Shown here piece by piece: positions 8,632-16,464 of a DNA stretch of 22,813 nucleotides (the first letter of the stretch is position 1; each line of letters starts with the position of its first letter). The DNA is taken from the NCBI GenBank assembly GCA_945869365.1, contig CAMBOW010000023.1:1-22813 (forward strand). Direction: 5' to 3'. The translations under genes were made by a program, and so were the position numbers. This stretch comes from Flavobacterium psychrophilum (GTDB lineage: Bacteria > Bacteroidota > Bacteroidia > Flavobacteriales > Flavobacteriaceae). The notes beneath the pieces were generated by a model. That model was not told where the DNA came from, did not search any database, and saw only the letters and a list, made by a program, of their open reading frames with translations.

Positions 8632-8784
8632 TCACAGCGAATCGTCTTTTTGTTTTTCGTTGAACTTCCGCATAATCTCTTTGCGTTTTTCTTCACTGGC
8701 TACTTTTTTTGCCTTGGCTTTATCTTGCTCTTTATGCAATTTGTCGTTGTGCGTTTTTATGTTTTTTGGATTATTTCTTCCCAT
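8632..8784 (-). CDS. Small lysine-rich protein (50 residues)
   Basis: An ATG at 8784 opens a 50-codon frame ending in TGA at 8632-8634. The product is highly charged (13 Lys, 3 Arg, 9 Asp/Glu in 50 residues) with no signal peptide or hydrophobic segment, and it looks like one long helix from about residue 15 to 46 (EQDKAKAKKVASEEKRKEIM). It starts 23 bp after the DUF1543 stop on the same strand, so it is probably the second gene of that transcript. I do not recognise a named family. The codon pattern, the tight spacing and the lack of any competing sensible frame support a real gene. An overlapping plus-strand frame gives an implausible Phe-rich peptide. Confidence 0.65.
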   Translation of the reverse strand: MGRNNPKNIKTHNDKLHKEQDKAKAKKVASEEKRKEIMRKFNEKQKDDSL

Positions 8785-8807
8785 TTAAATTCGGTTTTAA
8801 AAAGAAT

Positions 8808-9365
8808 TTACTTCCCTATATTTTTTATGGGCAAATACCCAATGTGTAACTCGTCTTCGGGCTGATCTTTTGGCGCAATGGTTATTTGAAGCCCATAGCA
8901 CAATTTGTCTTCGGCTCGAATCAAATCGCTTACCTTGTAGGATTCATCAATGTCTAGGCCATATTTGTCGTCAATGTGCGAGACGGCTCCCGGAAAATCG
9001 TAGTTTTTATAAAATTCAGAATTTTTAATTTCTTGTTGCGCCACGGCAAGATTTGGGGCAACAACCAACTTTTTATAATGGAATTCTTCCATTTCCTGCG
9101 GTAGATAGCCGCCCAAATTCAGAAAAAACAAAGCCAGTTCTTTGGGATTGTGTTCCAATTTTTCGACCACGGAAATTGTATAATCACCCACTTTGCTTAC
9201 TTCGCGCCAAGAATCAATGTGAAATTTCCCTCTTACCTCAGGCCAAAAGGCATTAATCTGCGGAACCAAATCTGCGAGTTGTGTGCCAAGTCCAAAAAAA
9301 ACATCGTGTTGCTCGGTGAGTCGGCCTGCGGGTCGGCAGCCAATGATGGTCATAAATAGTTTCAT
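8808..9365 (-). CDS. DUF1543 domain-containing protein
   Basis: The 185-residue cytoplasmic protein matches DUF1543 from its first residues: MKLFMTIIGCRPAGRLTEQH, then FFGLGTQLADLVPQINAFWP. A second related stretch lies around residues 105-150 (LVVAPNLAVAQQEIKNSEFY, HIDDKYGLDIDESYKVSDL), so the fold appears to be an internal duplication in which both halves contain an Asp- or Tyr-rich segment before a basic or acidic turn. The biochemical role of the family is unknown to me. It is followed closely by the 50-residue gene on the same strand and diverges from the lipoprotein gene at 9489. The start at the conserved MKLFM is secure. Confidence 0.85.
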   Translation of the reverse strand: MKLFMTIIGCRPAGRLTEQHDVFFGLGTQLADLVPQINAFWPEVRGKFHIDSWREVSKVGDYTISVVEKLEHNPKELALFFLNLGGYLPQEMEEFHYKKLVVAPNLAVAQQEIKNSEFYKNYDFPGAVSHIDDKYGLDIDESYKVSDLIRAEDKLCYGLQITIAPKDQPEDELHIGYLPIKNIGK

Positions 9366-9370
9366 GGGAT

Positions 9371-9378
9371 AAAAGTAA
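9371..9378 (-). promoter_or_regulatory. Possible -7 element for DUF1543 gene
   Basis: The minus strand reads TACTTTTA, one mismatch from TAnnTTTG, five bases before the start codon, which is very close. The identical octamer occurs on the plus strand at 9438-9445 facing the divergent gene. Confidence 0.3.
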
Positions 9379-9437
9379 AGGGATTTGTGGTTCTATTAAA
9401 ATTTAGCCAATTCTTTTTGTGGTGATTTATTTTAAAA

Positions 9438-9445
9438 TACTTTTA
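9438..9445 (+). promoter_or_regulatory. Possible -7 element for the lipoprotein gene
   Basis: TACTTTTA is one mismatch from TAnnTTTG and lies 43 bases before the ATG at 9489. No clear upstream element is seen. Confidence 0.3.
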
Positions 9446-9488
9446 TGCTCGATTTTATCGTCAATCGTTTCATTTAAATTTCTTAGTT

Positions 9489-10016
9489 ATGAAAAAAGCA
9501 CTTGTTTATTTACTTGTAGTTTTTAGTCTAACATTCACCTCCTGCATTGGTCCGCAAGGAATGACGGGAGATACCGGATACAGTGCCGAAGCTGAAGTAT
9601 TTGAATTGCGCAACATCAATTTTGATTACAATGCCGTAGACGGCTACACCATTTACCGCAGCCTCAATCCTACTATTTTTGGTTCGGATAATATTTTAAT
9701 TTATCGCATGAGTAGCACCATCAATCCGCAAACGCCTGTTTGGCAATCTATTCCCAGAACACTTTTTTTAGGAAGTGGTGCAGAATTAGATTACGATTTT
9801 GATTTTTCGAGACAAGATTTTACCATTTATGCAGGAGGTAATTTTAATTTGTCTACCATGCCGGTGTACCTCACCAACCAAACCTTTCGGATTGTAATTA
9901 TACCGGGTTATTTTTCTAACAAATCGGCGCAAAAGAATATCGATTATACCGATTACAATGCGGTAGTAAAGGCCTATCACATTCAAGAGTCGAAAGTGAA
10001 GCCATTGACAAATTAA
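9489..10016 (+). CDS. Hypothetical lipoprotein with short collagen-like start
   Basis: The 175-residue product starts with a lipoprotein signal, MKKALVYLLVVFSLTFTSC, with Cys19 as the likely lipidated residue. The mature protein begins with a short Gly-x-x run (GPQGMTGDTGYSAEAEVFEL) that resembles collagen-like linkers of Bacteroidota lipoproteins. It continues as a beta-rich domain (alternating Tyr/Phe/Ile/Asp) to the end. I do not recognise a named domain. A membrane-anchored, periplasmic or surface location is inferred. It is monocistronic and ends at a strong shared terminator facing the TerC gene. Confidence 0.82.
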   Translation: MKKALVYLLVVFSLTFTSCIGPQGMTGDTGYSAEAEVFELRNINFDYNAVDGYTIYRSLNPTIFGSDNILIYRMSSTINPQTPVWQSIPRTLFLGSGAELDYDFDFSRQDFTIYAGGNFNLSTMPVYLTNQTFRIVIIPGYFSNKSAQKNIDYTDYNAVVKAYHIQESKVKPLTN

Positions 10017-10020
10017 TTAA

Positions 10021-10048
10021 AAAAAACCGAAGGAAACTTCGGTTTTTT
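10021..10048. terminator. Bidirectional terminator between lipoprotein and TerC genes
   Basis: Arms 10021-10032 and 10037-10048 form a perfect 12-bp stem (AAAAAACCGAAG/CTTCGGTTTTTT) with a GAAA tetraloop. The A tract and T tract at its ends let it serve both convergent genes. Confidence 0.92.
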
Positions 10049-10057
10049 TATTGCGTA

Positions 10058-10999
10058 TCATTTGCTTTTTGCCTGGTAGACAGAAGTCGCAATTCCAGCG
10101 ATTAAACTCAGTACAATTATCAATAGCGAAAGCCATTCGGCTACAGGCAGGATTTCTTTAACCAGCATTTTTAGTCCTATAAAACTCAAGATGGCAATAA
10201 TGCTATATTCCAAATAAGCAAATTTGTTTAGCATATTGGCCAAAAAGAAATAGAGCGACCGCAAGCCCAATATGGCAAATATATTGGAGCTAAATACCAA
10301 AAACGGATCGGCGGTAATGGATAAAATTGCCGGTACGCTGTCTAAGGCAAATACTACGTCCATCACTTCTATCACGACTAAAGCAATAAATAAAGGGGTT
10401 GCCAATCGCTTTCCTTGTTCTAAAATGAAAAACTGATTTTGGTTTGTGGCATGCGTAATGGGAATGAATTTGCCAATTAATTTATAAACTGTGGAGTGTT
10501 TTGGATCAAATGATTCTTCGTCTTTTTTGACTAGCATTTTAAAAGCCGTAAAAACCAAGAAAGCACCAAAAACATAGCTGATCCAATCAAACTGGTGGAC
10601 CAAAAGGGTGCCAAAAAAAATCAAAATCCCGCGAAATACGATGGCCCCAATGATGCCCCAAAATAGGATGCGGTGTTGGTGTTTTTGTGCAATTTTGAAG
10701 GAACTAAAGATTACGGCAATCACAAAAATGTTGTCGGCACTCAGCGACAATTCAACGATATAACCGGTGATGTATTTTAAGGAAGCTTCAAGTGGACTAT
10801 ACTTTTCGGGGTTGTTGACGGCATCGCTTTGGTACAATAAATAGATAATACCCGAAAAGCAAAGTGATACACTCACCCAGATGAGTGTCCATTTGGCGGC
10901 ATTTTTATTGGATATGATTTCGGCATTCTTGTGAAACACTCCCAAATCTAAAGCCAAGAAAAGCAATACGGTTCCAATAAATAAGGTCCAAAGTAGCAT
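10058..10999 (-). CDS. TerC/Alx family integral membrane protein
   Basis: The 313-residue protein is almost entirely membrane-embedded, with about eight or nine hydrophobic segments. It carries the TerC-family acidic motifs: LDLGVF (17-22), ELSLSADNIFVI (83-94) and EVMDVVFALDSVPAIL (211-226). Family members (Alx, MeeF, TerC) are linked to manganese export and to tellurite resistance. The length and the DNIF and LDSVPA motifs fit Alx/TerC. In this organism Mn or other metal homeostasis is the reasonable inference. It is monocistronic, with a -7 element at 11021-11028 and a short leader that leaves no room for the yybP-ykoY riboswitch known upstream of some relatives. Confidence 0.9.
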   Translation of the reverse strand: MLLWTLFIGTVLLFLALDLGVFHKNAEIISNKNAAKWTLIWVSVSLCFSGIIYLLYQSDAVNNPEKYSPLEASLKYITGYIVELSLSADNIFVIAVIFSSFKIAQKHQHRILFWGIIGAIVFRGILIFFGTLLVHQFDWISYVFGAFLVFTAFKMLVKKDEESFDPKHSTVYKLIGKFIPITHATNQNQFFILEQGKRLATPLFIALVVIEVMDVVFALDSVPAILSITADPFLVFSSNIFAILGLRSLYFFLANMLNKFAYLEYSIIAILSFIGLKMLVKEILPVAEWLSLLIIVLSLIAGIATSVYQAKSK

Positions 11000-11020
11000 C
11001 AGTAATGGGTTTTAGAAACA

Positions 11021-11028
11021 CAAATATA
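11021..11028 (-). promoter_or_regulatory. Promoter -7 element for the TerC gene
   Basis: The minus strand reads TATATTTG, an exact TAnnTTTG match, 21 bases before the start codon. No good upstream TTG is visible. Confidence 0.55.
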
Positions 11029-11160
11029 CAGGTACTTTATGGTTTGTGTATTTTTCTGTTGGTTTTCTTTTATTTCGGATTTGTTATTAACAAATCTTTA
11101 TATTTTTATTTATACCTATAAAAAATTAAGGGGTAAGTAGATTTAAATGCAAACAATAAT

Positions 11161-11168
11161 TATATTTG
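11161..11168 (+). promoter_or_regulatory. Promoter -7 element for glnA
   Basis: TATATTTG matches TAnnTTTG exactly and lies 39 bases before the glnA ATG, giving a leader of about 30 bases. The same octamer drives the divergent TerC gene 133 bp away. The A/T-rich 208-bp region between the two genes shows no other recognisable element. Confidence 0.6.
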
Positions 11169-11207
11169 CGTCAAAATTCAGGGGGTATAAATTAAAATTT
11201 AATTAGT

Positions 11208-13397
11208 ATGGCAACTTTACGTTTTCAAGCATTAAAAGAAACATCGGGCAGAAAACCGGTAAAATTTGAAGAATCAGATAGAAAGTCAACTATTTTTGGT
11301 TCAAACGTGTTTAACGAAAAAGCAATGAAGCAATTCTTGACTTCAGATGCCTATAAAGCCGTACAAGATGCGGTGCAACACGGAACAAAAATTGACCGTA
11401 AAATCGCCGATTATATTGCATTGGGAATGAAAGAGTGGGCTTTGGCAAAAGGAGTTACCCATTATACCCATTGGTTTCAGCCTTTAACAGGAACTACTGC
11501 CGAAAAACACGATGCCTTTTTTGAAACTTCCTATGACGGTAGCGATCCAGTTGAAAAATTTGGAGGAGGTCAATTGGTGCAACAAGAACCAGATGCCTCT
11601 TCGTTTCCAAACGGGGGTATTCGTAATACATTCGAAGCACGTGGATATACCGCTTGGGATCCAACTTCACCCGCCTTTATTTTTGGAACTACCTTATGTA
11701 TTCCTACCGTATTTATTTCCTATACCGGAGAAGCATTAGATTACAAAACCCCTTTATTGCGCGCCTTGAATGCGATAGACGAAGCAGCAACCGATGTGTG
11801 TAAATACTTTGATAAAAATGTGAAAAAAGTAACCGCAACCTTGGGTTGGGAGCAAGAATACTTTTTGATCGATACGGCTTTGGCCAACACCCGTCCTGAT
11901 ATTTTGATGACCGGTCGTACCTTATTGGGTCACGCCTCGGCCAAAGGACAACAATTAGACGACCATTATTTTGGTTCTATTCCAAGTAGAGTGTTGTCAT
12001 ACATGCGCGAATTGGAGCAAGAGTGTATGTACTTAGGCATTCCCGTTAAAACCCGTCACAACGAGGTGGCTCCCAACCAATTTGAGTTGGCACCCATTTT
12101 TGAAGAAACCAACTTGGCTGTAGACCACAACTCCTTGTTGATGGACGTGATGCAAAAAGTGGCTGAGCGTCACGATTTTAAAGTGTTATTCCACGAAAAA
12201 CCATTCAAAGGCGTAAACGGATCTGGAAAGCACAATAACTGGTCTTTGGCCACAGATACAGGTGTAAACTTGTTGAGTCCAGGCAAAACGCCAATGAGCA
12301 ACTTGCAATTCCTTACGTTCTTTATCAATACCATCAAAGCCGTAAATAAGTACGAATCGTTATTGCGCGCCTCGATTGCCTCAGCCAGTAACGACCACCG
12401 TTTGGGAGCCAACGAAGCGCCACCAGCCATTATTTCGGTATTTATTGGTCAACAATTGACCAAAGTATTGGCTGAATTAGAAGGCGTTTCAACTGGAAAA
12501 TTATCACCCGAAGAAAAAACCGATTTAAAACTAAACGTAGTAGGTAAAATTCCAGACGTTTTATTAGACAATACCGATCGTAATAGAACTTCACCGTTTG
12601 CCTTTACGGGTAACAAATTTGAGTTTAGAGCAGTAGGATCTTCAGCCAATTGTGCCAATGCCATGACGACATTGAACACCATTATGGCCAAACAATTGAA
12701 AGACTTTAAACAAGAAGTTGACGCTTTGATTGCGAAAAACGACTTGAAAAAAGACGAAGCCATTTTTAACGTGTTGCGCGAATACATCAAAACCTCTAAA
12801 AATATTTTGTTTGAAGGCGATGGATACAGCGATGCTTGGCAAGCTGAGGGTAAAAAACGTGGCTTGAGCAATTTTAAAACCACACCTGCCGCATTGCAAG
12901 CCAAAGTGTCAAAAGCCGCTTTAGATTTGTTCCAAGAAATGAACGTCATGAACCACATAGAGGTAGAAGCCCGTTACGAAATTGAATTGGAAGAATACAC
13001 CAAAAAAATCCAAATTGAAGGACGAGTTTTGGGTGATATCTCGAGAAACCACGTAATTCCAACGGCCATTCGTTACCAAAATACCTTGATCGAGAATGTG
13101 AAAGGCTTGAAAGAAATATTCGGAAAAGATTTCGAAAAAATCGCCAAAGAGCAAATTAACATCATCAAAGAAATTTCGGCGCACATCGAAGGAATCAACT
13201 CAAAAGTAGAAGACATGACGCAAGCACGCAAGAAAGCAAACGCCTTGACTGATGCCCAAAAAATGGCCGAAATGTATTGCGACAAAGTGAAGCCTTATTT
13301 TGATGTGATTCGCGAACACTGCGATAAATTAGAATTGATCGTAGACGACGAAATTTGGACCTTAACCAAATACAGAGAATTGTTATTCACCAAATAA
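11208..13397 (+). CDS. glnN: Glutamine synthetase, type III
   Basis: This enzyme ligates ammonia to glutamate using ATP and is the main entry of ammonium into organic nitrogen. The 729-residue length is that of GSIII, against about 450-470 for GSI. The type III N-terminal region is present (ETSGRKPVKFEES, then IFGSNVFNEKAM). Catalytic-core signatures follow: GWEQEYFLID (213-222, metal-binding Glu215 and Glu217), RHNEVAPNQFE (283-293), NGSGKHNNWS (337-346, ammonia/glutamate loop region) and NRTSPFAFTGNKFEFRAVGS (459-478). The C-terminal helical region specific to type III runs from about 560. It is monocistronic with its own promoter and a strong terminator. No amtB or P-II gene lies nearby. 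Many Bacteroidota genomes label this gene glnA or glnN. Confidence 0.95.
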   Translation: MATLRFQALKETSGRKPVKFEESDRKSTIFGSNVFNEKAMKQFLTSDAYKAVQDAVQHGTKIDRKIADYIALGMKEWALAKGVTHYTHWFQPLTGTTAEKHDAFFETSYDGSDPVEKFGGGQLVQQEPDASSFPNGGIRNTFEARGYTAWDPTSPAFIFGTTLCIPTVFISYTGEALDYKTPLLRALNAIDEAATDVCKYFDKNVKKVTATLGWEQEYFLIDTALANTRPDILMTGRTLLGHASAKGQQLDDHYFGSIPSRVLSYMRELEQECMYLGIPVKTRHNEVAPNQFELAPIFEETNLAVDHNSLLMDVMQKVAERHDFKVLFHEKPFKGVNGSGKHNNWSLATDTGVNLLSPGKTPMSNLQFLTFFINTIKAVNKYESLLRASIASASNDHRLGANEAPPAIISVFIGQQLTKVLAELEGVSTGKLSPEEKTDLKLNVVGKIPDVLLDNTDRNRTSPFAFTGNKFEFRAVGSSANCANAMTTLNTIMAKQLKDFKQEVDALIAKNDLKKDEAIFNVLREYIKTSKNILFEGDGYSDAWQAEGKKRGLSNFKTTPAALQAKVSKAALDLFQEMNVMNHIEVEARYEIELEEYTKKIQIEGRVLGDISRNHVIPTAIRYQNTLIENVKGLKEIFGKDFEKIAKEQINIIKEISAHIEGINSKVEDMTQARKKANALTDAQKMAEMYCDKVKPYFDVIREHCDKLELIVDDEIWTLTKYRELLFTK

Positions 13398-13420
13398 CAA
13401 GGCTAAACCTTAGTGGTTAT

Positions 13421-13457
13421 AACACCTGTTGCGCTTCCAAGCAACAGGTGTTTTTTT
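13421..13457 (+). terminator. Terminator of the glutamine synthetase gene
   Basis: AACACCTGTTGC (13421-13432) pairs perfectly with GCAACAGGTGTT (13441-13452) around an 8-base loop, followed by a T run to 13457. Confidence 0.93.
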
Positions 13458-13499
13458 ATTCAAAAAAAACTGTAACTTTCCCTACTCTATATGTTGTGT

Positions 13500-14390
13500 A
13501 TGAAACTGGGAATTTTTGTAGTGTGCTGTGTTTTTTTATCGCTATCGGTTGTGGCACAAGACCAGTTTTCAGTCTATTTTGATTCCAATAAATTTACGTT
13601 AACACCCAAGGAAACTACACGATTGTCTGACTGGGCCAAAGCCCATGCAGGAGCTAAAGTCTTGGGCGCTCATGGCTTTTGTGACGAAGACGGCAGCAGT
13701 GCAATGAACGATACCTTGGCTAAAAACAGGGTGAATACCATTTTTCAACTGTTGCAAAACCAAATTCAATTTCGGGCAGATTTTAGTTCTCGAAGTTTTG
13801 GCGAATTGCACCAGATGAGCACCACCAAAGCCGAAAACCGCCGAGTGACCTTGTTTTATTTGCAACAAAATGATTTGTCACGCGAAAATGAACTTTTGGG
13901 AATTGTTGTGCCCGAAGCCAAAGTGGTTGAGCCCAAGCCCATCATCCCATATCCCACGCAGTTGGTTTTTGAAAATCCGGATGGCAGCCAATCCACTTAT
14001 GAGTTAAGTCAGGAATTTATGCAAACCGTTACGGCGGCTCAGTTAGGGGACAAAATCCGTTTAAAGGATTTAAATTTTGTCATCAACACCTTTATGGTCG
14101 AGAACCGTTCTAAGCCCAAATTATATGAATTGCTTTTGGTGATGCAGCGCAACCCCGAATTGAAAATTGAAATACAAGGCCATTTGTGTTGCATGCCTTC
14201 AGATAAACAAGATTTATCTTCCCAGCGCGCCAAAGCAATCAAGAATTTTTTACTCATGAAAGGCATCGACGAAAATCGGGTAACCTACAAAGGCTTTGGC
14301 AGTACACAGCCGCTTTTTCCTATACCCGAGAAAGACGAAAGCCAACGCGCTGCCAATCGCCGCGTCGAAATTGTAATTACCGCTAACTAA
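13500..14390 (+). CDS. Secreted protein with two OmpA-like domains, paralogue 1
   Basis: The 296-residue product has a signal peptide (1-20, ending VVAQ) and no transmembrane barrel. It consists of two OmpA-C-like domains, at about 22-120 and 183-294, joined by a Pro-rich linker (about 135-155). Domain 1 keeps the consensus Gly-x-x-Asp with GFCDEDG (59-65) and a following Arg. Domain 2 starts IEIQGHLCC, so Cys230-Cys231 replace the Thr-Asp of the usual GHTD motif; the downstream Arg (SSQRAKAI) and final ANRRVEI remain. OmpA-like domains usually grip peptidoglycan through the Asp and Arg. The ATG at 13500 is preferred over the in-frame ATG at 13491, since MKLGIFVV is a standard signal start. 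The next gene, 11 bp downstream, is a paralogue with the same architecture. Confidence 0.82.
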   Translation: MKLGIFVVCCVFLSLSVVAQDQFSVYFDSNKFTLTPKETTRLSDWAKAHAGAKVLGAHGFCDEDGSSAMNDTLAKNRVNTIFQLLQNQIQFRADFSSRSFGELHQMSTTKAENRRVTLFYLQQNDLSRENELLGIVVPEAKVVEPKPIIPYPTQLVFENPDGSQSTYELSQEFMQTVTAAQLGDKIRLKDLNFVINTFMVENRSKPKLYELLLVMQRNPELKIEIQGHLCCMPSDKQDLSSQRAKAIKNFLLMKGIDENRVTYKGFGSTQPLFPIPEKDESQRAANRRVEIVITAN

Positions 14391-14401
14391 AAGAGAAAGC
14401 C

Positions 14402-15184
14402 ATGAAAAAATCGTTGCTCCTTCTGGTCTTGTTGTTGTTCACGCATGTGGGATTTGCCCAAGACAAACTCACCGTTTTTTTTGATTTTGATCGCTACGAG
14501 TTAAATGATATTGCCCTCAAAAAACTAAACAATTGGACCCTTACTTCACCCGGCGTTGAGGTGACCAAAGTCTATGGATTTTGCGATTGGAAAGGAACCA
14601 ATTCCTACAACGATTCCTTGTCGATCAAACGGGTGAATGCGGTAGTCGAGTTCATGAAAGACCACCAAATTAAAGTAAATGCAGGCTATGATGTGCGCGG
14701 GTTTGGCGAAGATTTTGAACAATCTAAAGTACAATCGGAGAATAGAAAAGTAATCATCGAATACCAAGATAAACCTGTCGAAGTCAAGAAAGAACCCCTG
14801 TCAGCCCTGCAACAAAAAATCAAAAGCGCAAACAAAGGTGACATGATCACGCTTGATAATTTGTACTTTTTTAATATGTCGCCTCGCTTGTTGCCCAAAT
14901 CCAAACCCATTTTGTATGATTTGCTTTGCGCGATGCAAGAAAATCCGAATTTAAAAATAGAAATTCAAGGGCATATTTGTTGTCAAATTAAGGGTGATGT
15001 CTACAACTTATCGAACTCTCGGGCCCGTGCAATTTTTAATTTTTTAGTGAGTCAACGCATCAACCGCAAGCGACTTTCATATATTGGTTATGGAACTACC
15101 CGACCCATTTATCCTATTCCAGAACAAACAGAGCAACAAGAAAACGAAAACCGTCGGGTTGAAATTTTAATCAAAGACAAGTAG
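14402..15184 (+). CDS. Secreted protein with two OmpA-like domains, paralogue 2
   Basis: The 260-residue product repeats the layout of the preceding gene: signal peptide (1-19, ending GFA), OmpA-like domain 1 (about 22-121, with VFFDFDRYELND, GFCDWKG at 59-65 and SENRKVII), a short charged linker, and OmpA-like domain 2 (about 146-257). Domain 2 again has Cys-Cys (193-194) in IEIQGHICC and retains Arg in LSNSRARAI and ENRRVEI. Cys61 is also shared with paralogue 1. Only 11 bp separate the two genes, so they are probably co-transcribed and arose by tandem duplication. Its linker is shorter by about 36 residues. An envelope location with peptidoglycan contact is inferred; the role is unknown. 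There is no obvious terminator before purM. Confidence 0.82.
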   Translation: MKKSLLLLVLLLFTHVGFAQDKLTVFFDFDRYELNDIALKKLNNWTLTSPGVEVTKVYGFCDWKGTNSYNDSLSIKRVNAVVEFMKDHQIKVNAGYDVRGFGEDFEQSKVQSENRKVIIEYQDKPVEVKKEPLSALQQKIKSANKGDMITLDNLYFFNMSPRLLPKSKPILYDLLCAMQENPNLKIEIQGHICCQIKGDVYNLSNSRARAIFNFLVSQRINRKRLSYIGYGTTRPIYPIPEQTEQQENENRRVEILIKDK

Positions 15185-15247
15185 TTTCTCCCGCTAATTT
15201 ATCTGCAAAAACCCAAAAATCGACGTGTTCGATAGCCAACTTCTCGC

Positions 15248-15255
15248 TATCTTTG
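15248..15255 (+). promoter_or_regulatory. Promoter -7 element for purM
   Basis: TATCTTTG matches TAnnTTTG exactly, 24 bases before the purM ATG. An inverted repeat ATCGA/TCGAT (15219-15233) lies 14 bases upstream, where an upstream promoter element or operator would sit. Confidence 0.6.
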
Positions 15256-15279
15256 CCGCACCAAATACAACACAAACGT

Positions 15280-16458
15280 ATGAGTTCTGATGTTTCCAAA
15301 AGATACGCACAGCGCGGCGTCTCGGCTTCGAAAGAAGAGGTGCACAACGCCATAAAATCGATTGATAAAGGCTTGTATCCCAAGGCTTTTTGTAAAATCA
15401 TTCCCGATCACCTCACCCAAGACCCCAATTATTGCCTCATCATGCATGCCGATGGCGCTGGAACCAAGTCGTCTTTGGCCTATATGTATTGGAAAGAAAC
15501 TGGCGATTTGTCGGTATGGAAAGGAATTGCACAGGACGCACTCATCATGAATATTGACGATTTGTTGTGTGTGGGCGCTACCGATTCCATCTTACTTTCT
15601 TCTACCATCGGACGAAATAAAAATGTAATTCCAGGTGAAGTCATTGCTGCGATTATTGCAGGAACAGAAGAACTCATCAAAGAATTGTCAACCTACGGTG
15701 TGGAAATTCACAGCACGGGTGGCGAAACCGCCGATGTGGGTGATTTGGTTCGAACGATCATTGTAGATTCTACGGTTACGGCGCGCATGAAACGAAACAA
15801 GGTAATTGACAATGCACGCATCCAAGCGGGTGATGTGATTGTGGGCTTATCTTCATTTGGGCAGGCACATTACGAGAAAGAATACAACGGCGGTATGGGC
15901 AGCAACGGATTGACTTCGGCGCGACACGATGTGTTTAGTCACGAGTTGGCCAGCAAATACCCAGAGAGTTATGACGCGGCGGTTCCTGCAGATTTGGTGT
16001 ATTCCGGACAAATTGGACTCACCGAACACATCAAAGACGTGACAATCAACGCCGGTAAGTTGGTGCTTTCTCCCACACGTACCTATGCGCCCGTCATCAA
16101 AAAAATACTCGATCAATTTACTCCGCAAGAGATTCATGGCATGGTGCATTGCAGTGGCGGTGCCCAAACCAAGATTTTGCATTTTATAGATAACTTACAC
16201 GTTATAAAAGACAATTTATTTCCAGTTCCGCCTTTGTTTCAATTGATCCAAGCCCAATCCAACACCGATTGGAAAGAAATGTACCAGGTGTTTAATTGTG
16301 GCCATCGCATGGAATTGTATGTGCCCGAATCTATCGCTGCCGAATTGATTGCCATTTCGGAATCATTTGGTGTTGCGGCACAAATTGTAGGTAGAGTAGA
16401 AGCGAGTGCTACCAAAAAACTCACCATCCAAAGTCCTTACGGTACTTTTGAATACTAA
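15280..16458 (+). CDS. purM: Phosphoribosylformylglycinamidine cyclo-ligase (AIR synthetase), long form
   Basis: This enzyme closes the imidazole ring of AIR from FGAM using ATP, step five of purine synthesis. The 392-residue product has PurM-superfamily landmarks: KRYAQRGVSASKEEV near the start, HADGAGTKSSLAY (56-68, equivalent to DGVGTK of classical PurM), DALIMNIDDLLCVGA (86-100), STGGETADVGDLVRT and VNAGK/GMVHCSGGAQTK. It is about 45 residues longer than the common bacterial enzyme, which fits the divergent Bacteroidota form often labelled AIR synthase-related protein. The ATG at 15280 was chosen over a TTG at 15253 because the TTG lies within the promoter element. A small hypothetical gene follows 6 bp downstream. 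Confidence 0.88.
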   Translation: MSSDVSKRYAQRGVSASKEEVHNAIKSIDKGLYPKAFCKIIPDHLTQDPNYCLIMHADGAGTKSSLAYMYWKETGDLSVWKGIAQDALIMNIDDLLCVGATDSILLSSTIGRNKNVIPGEVIAAIIAGTEELIKELSTYGVEIHSTGGETADVGDLVRTIIVDSTVTARMKRNKVIDNARIQAGDVIVGLSSFGQAHYEKEYNGGMGSNGLTSARHDVFSHELASKYPESYDAAVPADLVYSGQIGLTEHIKDVTINAGKLVLSPTRTYAPVIKKILDQFTPQEIHGMVHCSGGAQTKILHFIDNLHVIKDNLFPVPPLFQLIQAQSNTDWKEMYQVFNCGHRMELYVPESIAAELIAISESFGVAAQIVGRVEASATKKLTIQSPYGTFEY

Positions 16459-16464
16459 AATATT

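Noticed and set aside
8623..8865. Plus-strand open frame of 80 residues with many Phe
   Set aside because: It is antisense to the 50-residue gene and the DUF1543 end; the Phe-rich product mirrors Lys codons on the other strand and resembles no real protein.
11000..11207. yybP-ykoY manganese riboswitch before the TerC gene
   Set aside because: The likely leader is only about 15 bases and the region is A/T-rich without the paired GC-rich core of that riboswitch.
12449..12958. Long minus-strand frame (169 codons) inside the glutamine synthetase gene
   Set aside because: It is a shadow of the strongly conserved GSIII frame; no recognisable domain and no start context.
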